DNA from: Laccaria trichodermophora
Taxonomy: Eukaryota > Basidiomycota > Agaricomycetes > Agaricales > Hydnangiaceae
Assembly (NCBI GenBank): GCA_018417955.1
Contig: JACTVC010000026.1
Span: 682,001 to 746,000 of the forward strand
DNA: 64,000 nt
Reading direction: 5' to 3'
Made by a program: the position numbers and the translations under genes. The notes under the pieces were generated by a model, which had not been told where the DNA came from, searched no databases, and saw nothing but the letters and a program-made list of their open reading frames with translations. The number at the start of each line of letters is the position of its first letter. Positions within the stretch are counted from its first letter, which is position 1. Positions 10,660-22,289 of the stretch are shown in pieces.

Positions 10660-12679
10660 ATGACGGACTATCGTGGGCCTCCGCAGCCATTATATCAGGC
10701 TATCCCTCCTTGGTCAGAGTGGGCAGAGGTCGGTCGACCATTCGTTCCCATTATATCTCACTGATTTCTCTCTCAGACATGGCTTAGTCAGGAACTACCT
10801 CACCATGCAATCGCTTCCGAGTCTACGCAATACTCTGTGCCACCAGCTGATCCCGCAAACCCTTTGAGAGCACAGGCGTTGGTGAGTTGAGGATTCAGCT
10901 TCTCAATAGTTAATGACGAAAATTTCTGACATGATTTGTCAGATTCTGCACGATCCATCTGTCCATGCCGTAGATGACCTTGGGGCCGGGGAGCGGGAGA
11001 TCCTCAAGGACGTCCAGTCATCTATAACATCGGAGGGTGGCTACATTCACAATACTGGACGGATAAAGCATGTGATGCCATGTATCGCCGCCGCCGTTGC
11101 CCTCGCAATCACTGTTCTGCTTGTAACAGTAGTTTTTGTTGCCATCACTGTACCTTCAAGTCACACATTCAAACTTGTCTACACCCCCTTCATCGCCATC
11201 GTTGCATCTGCAACCACGATATGGATTTCATCCGAAATCCGGCACTTATTCCTTATTCGATTGGACGCTGCACTCTCCGAGCGTGGGACACCCATCGATA
11301 GGCTCAATTCTAGGTGGAGGGCCGTCCTAGGCGTATCATCAATAGGCGAAAAGCTCAAAAAACATCATGCTGTCACGGCGATATTCATTGTAGGCGGTTT
11401 AATATCTGCTTCAATCAACGCGGGACTTGCTCTGTCGATTGCAACGAAATCCATCCCCCACTCCTCCTCCATTCCAGATGGTTTGGTTTACGACTGTGCG
11501 AAGTACATTACGGACGTGAATAACACGGATGCAACTACGTCTTCGGAAACCAGATATCTTTGGCAAACTCGTAACAAATATTTTCGCGTCTGGCCAAATG
11601 TGGGCACATGCCCACCCAGATACGCAGTATCGTTAATGAATTATATCAACACCCAAAACCCCGAGGAGTTTGCATACGGAAACCTGGGGGTCGCCGTTGA
11701 TCGCTTGGCCATAGGTGCCCCTTACACCATTTATTCGCCTGACCCCACGATATCGCCAAACCTATCTCTTGCACTTGAGCGGCATGGAGAAGATCTCCTC
11801 GAGATCACTCAGTGTGTCCCGGTGATGACTTCGAACCCTGTCTCATGTCGAACCAGCGGTTCTGTCATCGTAACCCCATCAAAGTTCACCCCATTAGTCA
11901 CCGTGAGGACTAGTAGTGAAAATTGCTCTCAGGACAACCCACTCGGCGTGAGGCTGCCTACGAATGTAATGTCTATGGGCCTATGCATGCATGATGAAAT
12001 CGGTCAGGCCACAATCATTCTAGGAGGAGTCGGTGGTTACGCTGTCGAACTCGCGTACAGCATTGGAGATCGAACAATCCGAAATGACACACAGGACTAC
12101 AGTTTCACTTATGCTGTGACCTGTGAAGTTGATACCCGCAGTGTGATTCAGTATCGCGCCATCAAGCTGTCGATGCAGGGAGGGATTTATGGAGGCTTCG
12201 CCCGCACCTTGACGTCTGTGGGGCCTTGTCCCTCACCACCTTCGCCCGGTGTCATCAGCGATGTATACATTGGCGTTGCCGCCATGGCAAGCTGGCAGGT
12301 TCTCGCTGAGAACTGGGGATACGACGGTTACTTTGAGACCATCTCTGAGAAGGCCCTTGACTCTGCTGGTTTGGGAACAGGGGGAGTTCCAAGGAATCCA
12401 CCATTTGCATTTCCGGGGTCTAAGTCAGGGCTAGAGGATGTGCTGGGATTGAATGCAGCACTAGTGTTGAGCCGACTCAATTCGAATACGACCACAGTGG
12501 GGGGCATTGCTACAATTCGGTTCTCGAGGGTGGGGAGCGCCTCACAGCTCACGTTATTTTATGCGTTGCCCCCATTCATTTCTTTTGTAGCTTTGGTGGC
12601 ATGGTTGATACTCACGACACCGGCCCTTGATCACACGTTAAGGTCAACACAGTTAGAAGACCTGAAGTCATATTTGTGA
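10660..12679 (+). CDS. unknown membrane protein with large ectodomain
   Basis: Three exons join in phase: 10660-10728, 10777-10881 and 10943-12679, giving 636 residues. The first two exons are short (23 and 35 codons) and encode a Pro-rich N-terminus (PPQPLYQAIPPWSEW); their open frames and clean GT-AG boundaries support this start over the ATG at 10913. Hydrophobic segments lie at about residues 104-128, 136-154, 201-225 and 594-615. The roughly 370 residues between the third and fourth segments have several NxT/NxS sites and about ten cysteines (for example in TCPPRY, QCVPVM and TCEVD), so this part is probably lumenal or extracellular and disulfide-bonded. I do not recognise the family. 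The gene sits between two pseudogenes and has no obvious partner. Confidence 0.7.
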
Positions 12680-12844
12680 CTCAGCTATGGTGGGGGAAGA
12701 AAGAAGAAGGGTCTCTCTATTGCCTGCTCATCTTAGTATTGCTGGAGTCTGACGGACGGTATACATGATTGCGTAACTTGCTACCAAATGAAAAAAAAAT
12801 CCTATGCCGTTTTACAACAACTACATGCCACTCCAGGCTCTTCA

Positions 12845-14700
12845 AACCAACTTTGCTGTATCCACCGAGTCAAATGGTATAACCCTAGATGGGCCCGATG
12901 GAACGAGGAGGGAAGAGTACACCAAGAGTACACTGTCTAGGTTGACGAGCAAGAGAAGCTGGTGGCGTGCTGGGTTGCGTTGGTATTGCGTCTGAAATGG
13001 GGAAGGTACGTCTCCTTACTCTTTCCTTCATCTACTGCTCATGTTTAATGACTTTTTCAGATGTTTCAGGTCTACGTCTTTTGACCAACGATTCTGGTGG
13101 TCCGGTTCTCTCACCATCAGCAGTTAAAAACAACTCATTCTTATTCCGCCCACCCTTGCAAGCGTAGTAAATCCGATATGCCACTCCAACCACCCACATG
13201 GGAGGCGGAGTTCATTCCACAAGAACAGCAAGGAACAGCAGTTACAGGAGGGCCATGCGCTCTCCCTTGCCTTGGATTTGCAGTAGCAGGAAGACGGCGG
13301 GACTGATGTACTTCCCGGGTTGCAGACATCTGGGAGCTCTTCACATCGACAGTCGATGAATGGATTCACTTTTGGTGGTTCCCCGAATTCAAACCCAACT
13401 CAAACTGGGCGCGACGGGGTTCCTCTCCCCCGACTCCTCTCCACTCTGACAGTCAAAATTCGATTCGGGAGGTCGTAGACTATCTCGTTCAGAAGATATA
13501 ACGTCCGGTCATCGCCTATCCCACACCATCATCTTCTGCAGACTCAGACGCACCTCTCACCGAATTGTCATCTGCATGGGCATGGGCTTCATCATTCACT
13601 GAGACGCGTCACCTAGGAGCACACGTGGAGGAGGGTTCTTGTTCTCCCCTCAATCTGGTTTTCTTTCCTCCTCGAGCGGCGGTTCCGCTAATGCGAACAA
13701 CAACACGCTCTTAACACACGACACGCTCCTGCTCCCTCCCATTCGTTCCTTATAACCAGGCTAGGCGAATAAGGGCGCCCTCTACATCCTCTGGTTCTAA
13801 ATTAGAGCGTGGTGCAGATGCATCCAGTGTGGTAGGGTGGGTCCTTATCCGAGCCCGAACGCTTTGCCTGGGGTTTAGGCATGATGCTTGTCCGCCTGTT
13901 CCTGGGAGTGCGGGGTATGAAGGTTGTGTTGTGTGGACGGATTGGGATTGGAGCTGAGCCCTGAAGGGGAGCTGAGGGAGTAGTTGGTGGAGGACAAGGA
14001 CTAGGGTCAGGAGGATGGCGAATGTGAGTCATAAGCGACGGAAGCAGGAAGCTATGTTCGTTTGTGGTCGATGCAGTATGTTTCATAGGGGATTCAACTT
14101 GATAGGTTGGTTGAGTTCCGTTATCTTCGTTTTTCGTCTTCCCTCGCCCCTCCTTCATTTTCCCTTTCATTTTCCCTTTTAACTCCCTTCCCATCCCTGT
14201 TTCTTTCCTTGGCTATGGTGATTGCAGGCTGACATCAAATCCAGGTCACATCCGCTCATGCAACAAGAAGAGAAACCGTTCCAGTGTCATTGATCAGGGT
14301 GCGGTAGAAGTTTTGCACGCCAGCACTATTGTAAGCGGCGTGAACAGCTGCATACGAATTATCGACCTTTTTACGTGCGATGGGTGTAATAAGCAGATGG
14401 ATGCGCTCAATCGGCATCGTGAGTGTTCCTTTCTCTCCCCTTCTGTTGTGGAATTCAAGCTCAAGCGCTCAACCTCGACCCCCCCTTAGTGAGTTCAGAA
14501 GGAGGCGCGGAATGTACCCGTCTACAAGAAGCCAATGGGACGGGAGGAGGGTAAGCGCTAGGTCACCCAAAGTTGATCTCACAGTCCGTCCCCACCACAA
14601 ATCCCTTCAAGTCGTTATGTACCCGGGAGGGGTGAAAAGTCGCAAAAGTGAAGCGGTATAGCTGGCTGGCACATGAGTAAACGCTGAATACCGTATCAAA
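12845..14700 (+). pseudogene. second chimeric DUF7918/Crz1-like pseudogene
   Basis: About 12845-13065 copies DUF7918 exon 1, intron 1 and the first bases of exon 2 (GPDGTRREEY still readable). It then switches to Crz1-like exon 2 sequence (RSKSDMPLQPPTWEAEF). Unlike the copy at 8.2 kb it keeps the zinc-finger region near 14020-14420. That region is frameshifted, finger 1 reads CGRCSMF and part of finger 3 is deleted. The stretch to about 14700 copies the 3' spacer and runs into GTPase gene 2, reproducing the regulator-GTPase arrangement seen at 2.3-7.6 kb. Confidence 0.7.
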
Positions 14701-14783
14701 TAATAACCATCGGTACAGCATTGATCGTACATCTCTCTTCCTGAACACCCCCTATGGTCTCAGCAGCTAGTCGTCGTCTACAA

Positions 14784-16695
14784 TTATTTAAATAGGAACT
14801 TGAAATGGTTAAACCCCTTTCGCTTCTTTTTGGTGGCCCCCTCCGAGATAGTCTGCAGGTCGTTTAGAAGGAGGTCGCGCCTAACGGGATTGCGAAGGAC
14901 AATGTCGAACATCTTCGGGGCTTGTCCGCTAGTTTCCTGAAAAACAAGACTGTCGTCAAAGCTGTCCTCGACTGTACCGGTGGCCTCGCCGGCGAAACTT
15001 GCAAAAAGTGTGTTGGATTTTAATTTGGATCGTTCAACTAGGTCCGACGCGAGCCTTGAATGGATAGGTAGAGACGATGATGGATTCGTCATTGCCCGAC
15101 GTAGGAAAATAATGCCGAATTCCATGTCTTCGCGGCATCTAAGTTGCATCAGAAAGTGGTTAAGAGCAAGGAGGCGAAAACTCACGAATTCCTCAACCAA
15201 GTCTGAACCTTCTCCAAGATGGTGGACGTACCGGTGCCGCCTGGGTGAGAATCAAAGCTTGGAGCTGCGACGACAAAGAGTGGCTTCAAGCCCTTCCTTT
15301 CTACAGACCAACAGCGTACTTCAGTTGTAGCCTGTTCATCACTGCCAAATTCGGTTATTTCAGCAGCAGTGAGCGTGAGCAGCTAAAAGTCGCATCATCA
15401 CGGTCTACTTCCACAAGATTCAAGCAAGCGACTTACGGTCTTGTATAAGGTCTCCGTTTCGCCTAGCAACCTGATTGTCGCATCAAGTCGTTGAGTAACA
15501 TAATCCAAGAACTTAAAATGAGATCGCACACGATCAGCTCCTTGACATCTGCTTCTAGCCATGAGCCCACAGCGGGGACTTGGGTAGGTGAGTACTTATG
15601 ATTCATCAGCGGACACGTTGAAAAACTTACCAAGGAGCTTGTTCGGAGGAGTGGCGTCGATAAACATGAATTTGTCTAGAATTTTGTCGACTCCAAGATC
15701 GGGGAGTTCCAAGATCCGTTGGGCAAAAGGAACACGCATTGCCCTCAGTTGGTCGCGGATCGAAGCTATTTGAGCATCAAGGTGGTCGCGCTGAGAGGAA
15801 TCCTTGCTAGGAGCTTGTTTTAAGCTTTTCAGCAACTGGTCGAGATCACATCGCAGCTTTCGTCCCGCCTCGGTGTCAGGAATAAGTTTCTTTAAATTTG
15901 CTTCCACCAGCTCCTCTTGAATTTGAAGAGCATCCATTGTTCTATATCGACTCGGATCCTTCTCGATGATTGGTGCAATCACCTCCCAGGCAGATTGCTG
16001 AGAATCCTCGAATTTACGAACGGTCAATCCGCCCGCAATCATCTCCTTCCAGTGACTTTCTTTGAGCTGACCAGTTCGCGTCTCTCCCCCCTCCTGGTGG
16101 ATATCCGACCACTTTGTCGTGCAGATAACCACACGATTGAAAGCGTCTTCCCCGCACAGTTTCTGAAAGATATCAAGGCTCTTCTGAACTGATCCCGGAA
16201 TGCGTGACAATGATATGTCATGGAGGTAAACGATACCAGCGAGCTTCGTCTCCCCATGCTCACCGGAGTACATAGTTTCAAGCCAGGAACCGATCTGTCT
16301 CAAGATTTCAGCACCAGGGACAAAGGTATCGTCAAATCCAGGGGTGTCCACGAGAACCAATCTTCGATCCTTCAACAAATCGCTTTGTGAAGAATCTCGG
16401 ATGACGATTGGGAGGAGCGTGGCCGTGCATGACTTGAGGCTATGACCGACGGTTGCTACTTTCTTTCCTGCGATGAAATTGATGAACTGGAGCCGTAAAT
16501 CCTTAGAGGAAAAGGTTGTTGAAGCACGAAGCTCTTACCGTGCTTTTTCCTACACCGGTTGGGCCCATTATTCTAGGAAGTATCCAACATTAGCCTACCG
16601 CCGAGCGGATTGGAGATGATAACACACGGAATGATAATGTCGGTCGCTTCTGGCTTCCACTCAGGCTGGGGCGGGGTTTGTTTGTTTTTCGACAT
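14784..16695 (-). CDS. tandem-domain P-loop GTPase 2
   Basis: Seven exons join in phase to 530 residues: 16695-16628, 16572-16539, 16486-15631, 15578-15530, 15470-15437, 15382-15186 and 15138-14784. Domain 1 has G1 MGPTGVGKST, G3 DTPGFDD and G4 TTKWSD. Domain 2 keeps the fold pattern but has LLGETETLYKT for the P-loop and AAPSFDS for G3, the same kind of loss as in GTPase 1. Both P-loop-equivalent exons are 34 nt. The C-terminal tail is shorter than in GTPase 1, which has an extra SEHTHAG/SEPSHAE insert of about 30 residues. It is a paralogue produced by duplication of the regulator-GTPase unit. No frameshift is seen, so it may be functional. Confidence 0.8.
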
Positions 16696-18900
16696 AATCT
16701 GCAATGAATGAGAGAATGAGGGAACCGCGTTGAGAGAGGAGCCTTGCGTTAAATAGCGTCTGCGGTAGGCAACAGTTTGCCTCATGTTTTGCTCATGTTC
16801 GGAAGGTCCCAGCTTGAAGGTAGATGGTCGTGTTCGTTTCACACCAGTTCTACCTCATGTCAGACTGAAACCACCTAACCCCGCAATCTGGTGGTCCTTC
16901 TAATAAGGAGATATGTGAGTGTGTCTGATTCAATACGGAGCTTTTCCTTTCAGCCTGGTGTTATGCCACTGGTGGTAGCTCCGGCTAATTTCCCCCTTAA
17001 AGCACGTTGTCTCTATTAGTAGCAGGCGAGGTTGCTATTTAGGCAGTTATCTGAGTTGCTTGGTATGCACGTCGTTAGATCGATAGATCGATACATAGAC
17101 TAAGATACGGACCTTTTTTTTATGATTAGAAATTCATGTCGAATGAGGACAGCCGAACACAGCCGAACACACGTTACCCTCTTGCTCCCTCTTGGAACCG
17201 ACTTTGTTGTATTTTCGCCGATTCAAATATGCTGTTGAGGTCATGATCAACGAGCAAGACTTAGAGAACTTCCGTAAGTGTTCTGCCGTCACGGTGGCGC
17301 TCGAGTCCAATCGTCAATATCACAACGCACTTCCATCCTGCCCTAAATCGGCCCGATACCCATTCATTGGCGTTGCCACAATCCGTTACTGGCTTACCAA
17401 TCAATTGAATACCAATAGCAATAAGTATTTGTGCTCTCCCACAAGCATCAACGGCAACCCTATGCCAACTTCTCTCATCTTTGTCTCAAGGCCCTTTGAG
17501 GGCACTTCGCCCCAGCCGCGCTTCTTCTCATCCACGAAACGAGAGAACGGTTGCCAATTCGTGGTGCAGGCGCGTCAATAACGGGGCTCGAGTGCCTTCA
17601 TGACGCCATCATGCTCGATTTTTCAAACGCTGGGTTTGTCCTTATGCATGGTTTGTCCTTTGCTATTCAACCCGTGGTTTTTACACAACTTAGATTTCCA
17701 TAGACGACTCGGTTTCTGCGCGCCCATCACCTGTGAACCTCAGCGATGACTGTGAATCCAACTACGCACATGTTATGGTATCCGACAGCGACGACAGTAT
17801 CGCGGGAAAGAATCACTGACGTTCGCGGTAGACGCGGACACGATCAGAAGGCAATAAGGTTTATCGTTGAGGAAGGGCCCGAGTGCGGTATGATAAGGTA
17901 GGTGGCTTTTCAATCGTACCTCCGCGAGATAAACCCACCTTCAATTCGTGCAGATCTCTTCAGAGCCGAACGGCACCTCGAAAAGCACACTAACGAGTCC
18001 CATCCGTTCTATGATGTTCGACACACTCATCCCGGCAAAAGCTACACTCCACTGCTCGCCAATCCTAGCTTCTTCATTCCTTCCAGGTTATACCGCCACC
18101 TTTGTCCTATTTTCCTCCGTCAAGAAGGGGTTGCGGTTAGCCGATAGCAGCGTGAGAACAAGTGGGACTGCGGAATGACGGGGAGGGTCAGATATGATGA
18201 GAAGAGACAGGTTATGGCGACGAGGGCAGTTGTGAAGGGAGTGGTGGGTGTTTGAATGCCCCCTGACAGCGAAGAAGTGAGCCGCGGGAGATAGAGATGA
18301 TAAGGTACGGAGGTTCGGACCTTGATGCATGATGGCTCATATAATTACTCTTGCCGTTTAGTTCCCACTAAGCTATGAATTCGACTCATGACCACCTCTC
18401 CCAAACTGCACCCATCCGAGGAGCAACCCAACTCTACATCGATGTTCCGAATGGTGGTTCGGTGGACAGCATCCGCCCAAGATAGGGAGTATCACCACAA
18501 CAACCTAGAGATGGACTCTTCCTGAAGGTTATTGAGGAGCTAGCCAATGCTCTTCAGGATGATATACCCACATTACAGACATGCTACCATGCCGCAAATA
18601 CATCTTTCAACCTGATGACCTTAGTCCTCTTACCCCTATAGCCGCTTCGTTGGCATCCAGTCATCTGCGCGCCTTCCAGCAGATGATATACCGGGGCTTT
18701 CGGGTTACGTTCAGAATCTTAGCTATACCATATTTCGCCGACACTCACGTTCTGTGGGTGCTGGGGAGACTTCGGTATTTTTCGATTGTCAGCTTGGATA
18801 ATGAAAACGTTCGTCCCATTTCCCCTTTTCTTATCAATTGCCGACGCTTACTACCCAACAAACCTCGATTTTTCAGGTCTAAGAATACTTAACTCATTTG
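16696..18900. other. gene-poor region; part shared with about 40980-42200
   Basis: To about 17110 it copies the upstream region of GTPase 1. From about 17440 it aligns with about 40980-42200, marking the left edge of the 9.5-kb duplicated block. Coding-like pieces are visible but broken, for example a frame near 18540-18630 reading ALQDDIPTLQTC that resembles the start of an F-box protein. No intact gene is supported. Confidence 0.4.
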
Positions 18901-18924
18901 TCATTGTTAACCGTAATCCCACAA

Positions 18925-19425
18925 GAACGTGTCTGCACAACAGCATTTGTCGTTCTTGAGGTCGAATCTGGCTTCCATTCCCAAGCCGGTCCAGGAGAAT
19001 CTCGTGACAGTCCAGACGGCAGCGCTCAACCCCTGAGATCGGAAGCTCCAGAAATATGCCTTGGGAAATAGCCCGTTGTCCTCGGAGTGAATGTTACGCA
19101 GACACACCTATTATCATTCTCGGCCGTGGCAGTTCTGTTGAACAACTTGGTACGTGTTCATGACGACACTTGCCTCACAATTTGCTCATACTAAAATTCG
19201 TCAGCTGTTCAACTGGTTAAACTTTCCGGATTGTCTCCAATAATCACCACCGCCTCACTCAAACACATCGACTTACCTAAACCACTGGGCGCTACAACCG
19301 TCATCGATCACAACGCTCAGAGTCAGATCCGACTTGAGCCCTGCCAAATACGTTCGAATCGACGATTTCAATAAATTTAGAGTCGAATACATGTCGCCAT
19401 GATGCTGAATTCAGTTTCCATGCCC
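18925..19425 (+). pseudogene. decayed MDR-type (zinc-binding) dehydrogenase, copy A
   Basis: The stretch still spells an MDR N-terminus (SIPKPVQENLVTVQTAALNP) followed, after gaps, by a Rossmann-like IIILGRGSSVEQ and a later AVQLVKLSGLSPIITT segment across an intron. This order is that of agaricomycete zinc-type alcohol dehydrogenase/enoyl-reductase-like proteins. An in-frame stop follows AALNP and large parts are missing. The equivalent in block B is at about 42400-42890. Confidence 0.55.
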
Positions 19426-19620
19426 CTCAGGCCCAGCTTGAGAAAGAGATGGCCGCCGAGATGCATTCCCCGCATAACCCACACTTATTAGACATGAGGC
19501 CTCTGGGGAAAACACGATGCATAGTTCAAGATAACGATCTTCGTCGCTTATCGCAAAACATAGCTATTTAACATCGTCACAACCGTGCATTTTCCAACGC
19601 ATGCCCCCTTGTTCAAGACA

Positions 19621-20632
19621 ATGCCGCCTGCACCTTCTACCTTAAATCGTGTTGTCGCCTATTATCAGACACAGTACCATGGTGGCAAGTACTATTCCCC
19701 GACGCCATTGACACCTGTCGTTACCCATCTCATTGTCGCTGCATTCCACCTATTTGCCGATGAAGATGGTAACAAGTTGATCCACCTCAACGATGTCTCC
19801 CCCGAGGACTCTACCTTTACGCAGATGTGGGCTGACGTCGCACAAATGCAGGAAAGCGGCGTCAAGGTGATGGGCATGTTGGGTGGAGCAGCTGTGGGAT
19901 CGTATGCAAATCTGGCTAGCGACTTTGACAGTTACTACCAGCTGCTTTCAACGTGCATAACAAAGTAAGTCTTTCTTATACCCAATGTGCACTTGAGGAC
20001 GATAGTGAGATTTGAACACGTTATCTAGTCACGGACTCGATGGATTCGACCTCGACATCGAAGAACCCGACAGCCTCGCCAATATCGTAAAGCTCATCCA
20101 GCAACTCAGGTCGGACTTTGGCGAAGATTTCATTATCACCTTGGCCCCTGTAGCCAGCGCGCTAAAAGGCGGGAGGGATCCTTTCAGTGGTATCGCCTAC
20201 GGCGACCTTGAGAAGAATTACGGCGATTACATCGACTGGTATAACACTCAATTCTACTCGGGCTTCGGGTCGATGAAGGATACGACAGATTACAACGCCA
20301 TTGTAACGGGTTGTCCCTTGGACCCAAGCAGGTTAGTAGCTGGCATCCTTACGAACAAAGACAATGGCAATGGGTGGGTGGAGTTGGATACTGTCAAGTC
20401 AACGGTGCAGCAGTTATTGCAGCAGTACAGTCGATTCGGAGGGATAGCAGGTTGGGAGTATTTCAATTCGGAACCGGATCCGAACAAGCCTTGGACATGG
20501 GCAACGGTGATGAAGGTGGCGATGGTTAATTGGAAGGAGGTCCTTGCGTTGAAGTCTTCTGATGCCACTAGCGAATCTTCAACCACACAAAGTGTCACGG
20601 ATGTCTCCGACGCACAGCACCACTTTAACTGA
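19621..20632 (+). CDS. GH18 glycoside hydrolase, copy A
   Basis: Two exons, 19621-19964 and 20029-20632, join in phase to 315 residues. The ATG at 19621 has a good context (ACAATG), and upstream in-frame sequence offers only a GTG. The protein starts RVVAYYQTQY and has the GH18 catalytic motif DGFDLDIEE, with the acid/base Glu at residue 126. Strand motifs expected of the TIM barrel are visible (VMGMLGG near 85, ITLAPVAS near 150, YNTQFYSG near 185 and GIAGWEYF near 270). GH18 enzymes cut chitin or N-glycans. The short, lectin-free form without a signal peptide resembles intracellular chitinase or endo-N-acetylglucosaminidase-type members; the substrate cannot be told from sequence. Copy B at 43092 is about 90% similar. 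Confidence 0.85.
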
Positions 20633-21197
20633 GTTACGCACTTCTGTCAAGCTACCAATAAATTTAACCTCTGTGCTAACAATCCGCGCCTATAGTACTC
20701 CGATGAAACAATATAATCTTCATTGGTATTGTTGCGTTTTTGGGTGTTTCCAAATTGATGGTGTGGAAGTATGAAAAAAAAAAAACAGCAGGAACAAGTT
20801 TTTTAGTGTGTACCAATTTATAAAAAAAAATCTACTCCGCCATGCGGGACGAAAGTGGGGGCTGCAACTTTAAGGGCAATGCCAATTTAGTTTCGCCACA
20901 TTCAGGGGTAGAGGTAAAGTGACTATTGTAACATGTATGAATTCAGTGGGGATCAATTAAAAACGAGTATCATATGTATACCTGGAGGAACTTCAAAGTG
21001 TCCGTAGAAGGCGAGCAGAACGGGAGGCAAGTAATTGGAGGTTAGAAGCACCATCATCAGAAAAAACTCTGTTATAAAGAGAGGTATATGGGCAAAAGCG
21101 AATGATAGATAAGACGTCAAGAAGTCGAAAAACTAATTATCACCATAACACAAAAAATACCGGATCGCCACAAGAAGACTTGATAAAAAACATGTAG
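20633..21197. other. convergent spacer between GH18 and propeller genes
   Basis: No gene is seen. It has short A-runs near 20774 and 20822 and is nearly identical to 44170-44679 in block B, including the repeated phrase ending in CATATGTATACCTGGAGG. It probably holds the 3' UTRs of both flanking genes. Confidence 0.6.
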
Positions 21198-22229
21198 TCA
21201 GGATAGTTTGGGATGAAACGATAGGCCGAGTGCATATCCATGGATTCCCAAGAAAATCTGCGTCGGTGTATCCAGCGTGATGGCCAAGCGTGTCTTGGAA
21301 TAGCCCCTCCAAGCAAGAGAGTTTTTGGCATCGACGTTGCCTGCGACATCAAGCTGAAAGACGTATCCATTGTTAGCGAAGAAGGCCACTTGGTTGCCGG
21401 CCACAACGTCCGTAACCGAATAACCGCTTCCAGGCAAGCTCACCGAATAGATGGTGTCGAGGTTGTCGGGGCGCAGACCTATACCATACCCATTGGTACC
21501 TACATACAGATGAGCAGCGGCCGGGTCCAATGCCAATCGGACCTCATCGTCTCCTGTGCCGCTCAATCTATTATGATGGAGCACGCTGCCTGTGGATTCC
21601 TGCAGCTGGTACACATGTCCGTTGCAGCCTGCGTAGGCTGCCTTCGCACCTCCAATTACGGAGGTAATGCCGTGGCCGCATCATGGCAAGCTGGTTTGCC
21701 AACTCGTTGTCAGGTCAGTAGGATCCAAACCCAGCGCATACCCATTGATGCCAACGAACAAAGTGAATAAATCGAGAGAGATCCCCAGGCGCACCTCATA
21801 AACACCACAGCCGGCGAGCGAATTAGTACTTAACACCTCGCCGCTTCCCTGGCCCAGTCGATACACATAACCATTACACCCAGCAAACGCGCTTCCGTTC
21901 CCACACAGCACTGAGACAACCTCATAACCGCAGTGCGGTAGGCTTGTCTGCCACAATGTGTTTAGTGATGTGGGATCTAGCCCCAGCACGTAGCCATTCG
22001 TGCCCACAAGGAGCAACGAGCCATCTTCGGGCTGCGCCAGCCGTATTTCATGGTCACCCATGCCACTCAAAGTATTGGTCGCCAATACATTGCCTTTGAA
22101 GCAGTCCAGCAGGTAAACGTATCCGTTGCTTCCGGCATAAACACCCCTCTGACAGGCGAGCACGTTGGTGACCTCGTACCCAGAGCCCGGAAGTGATGTT
22201 TGCCATTGAGTTAATAATAACAGGGACAT
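21198..22229 (-). pseudogene. beta-propeller repeat protein, copy A (nonsense codon)
   Basis: The frame reads as about seven to eight short blades with the recurring signature NGYVxGLDP or NGYVYxLD, and an alternating SLPGSGYEVT unit. This resembles PQQ-like/WD-type propellers, some of which are fungal lectins. In this copy a TGA replaces the GGA of SLPG near 21700, splitting the frame into a 182-codon 5' part and a 3' part. The last blade is intact here (TPTQIFLGIHGYALGL), unlike copy B. It is intron-less, lacks a signal peptide and is convergent with GH18 copy A. Ligand and function are unknown. Read-through or a sequencing error at the TGA is possible. Confidence 0.7.
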
Positions 22230-22289
22230 CTGTGTGAGTTGTTTCTTGATTGACTAGAGGCTTCTGCTATTTGAAAGTAGGTGGACTGT

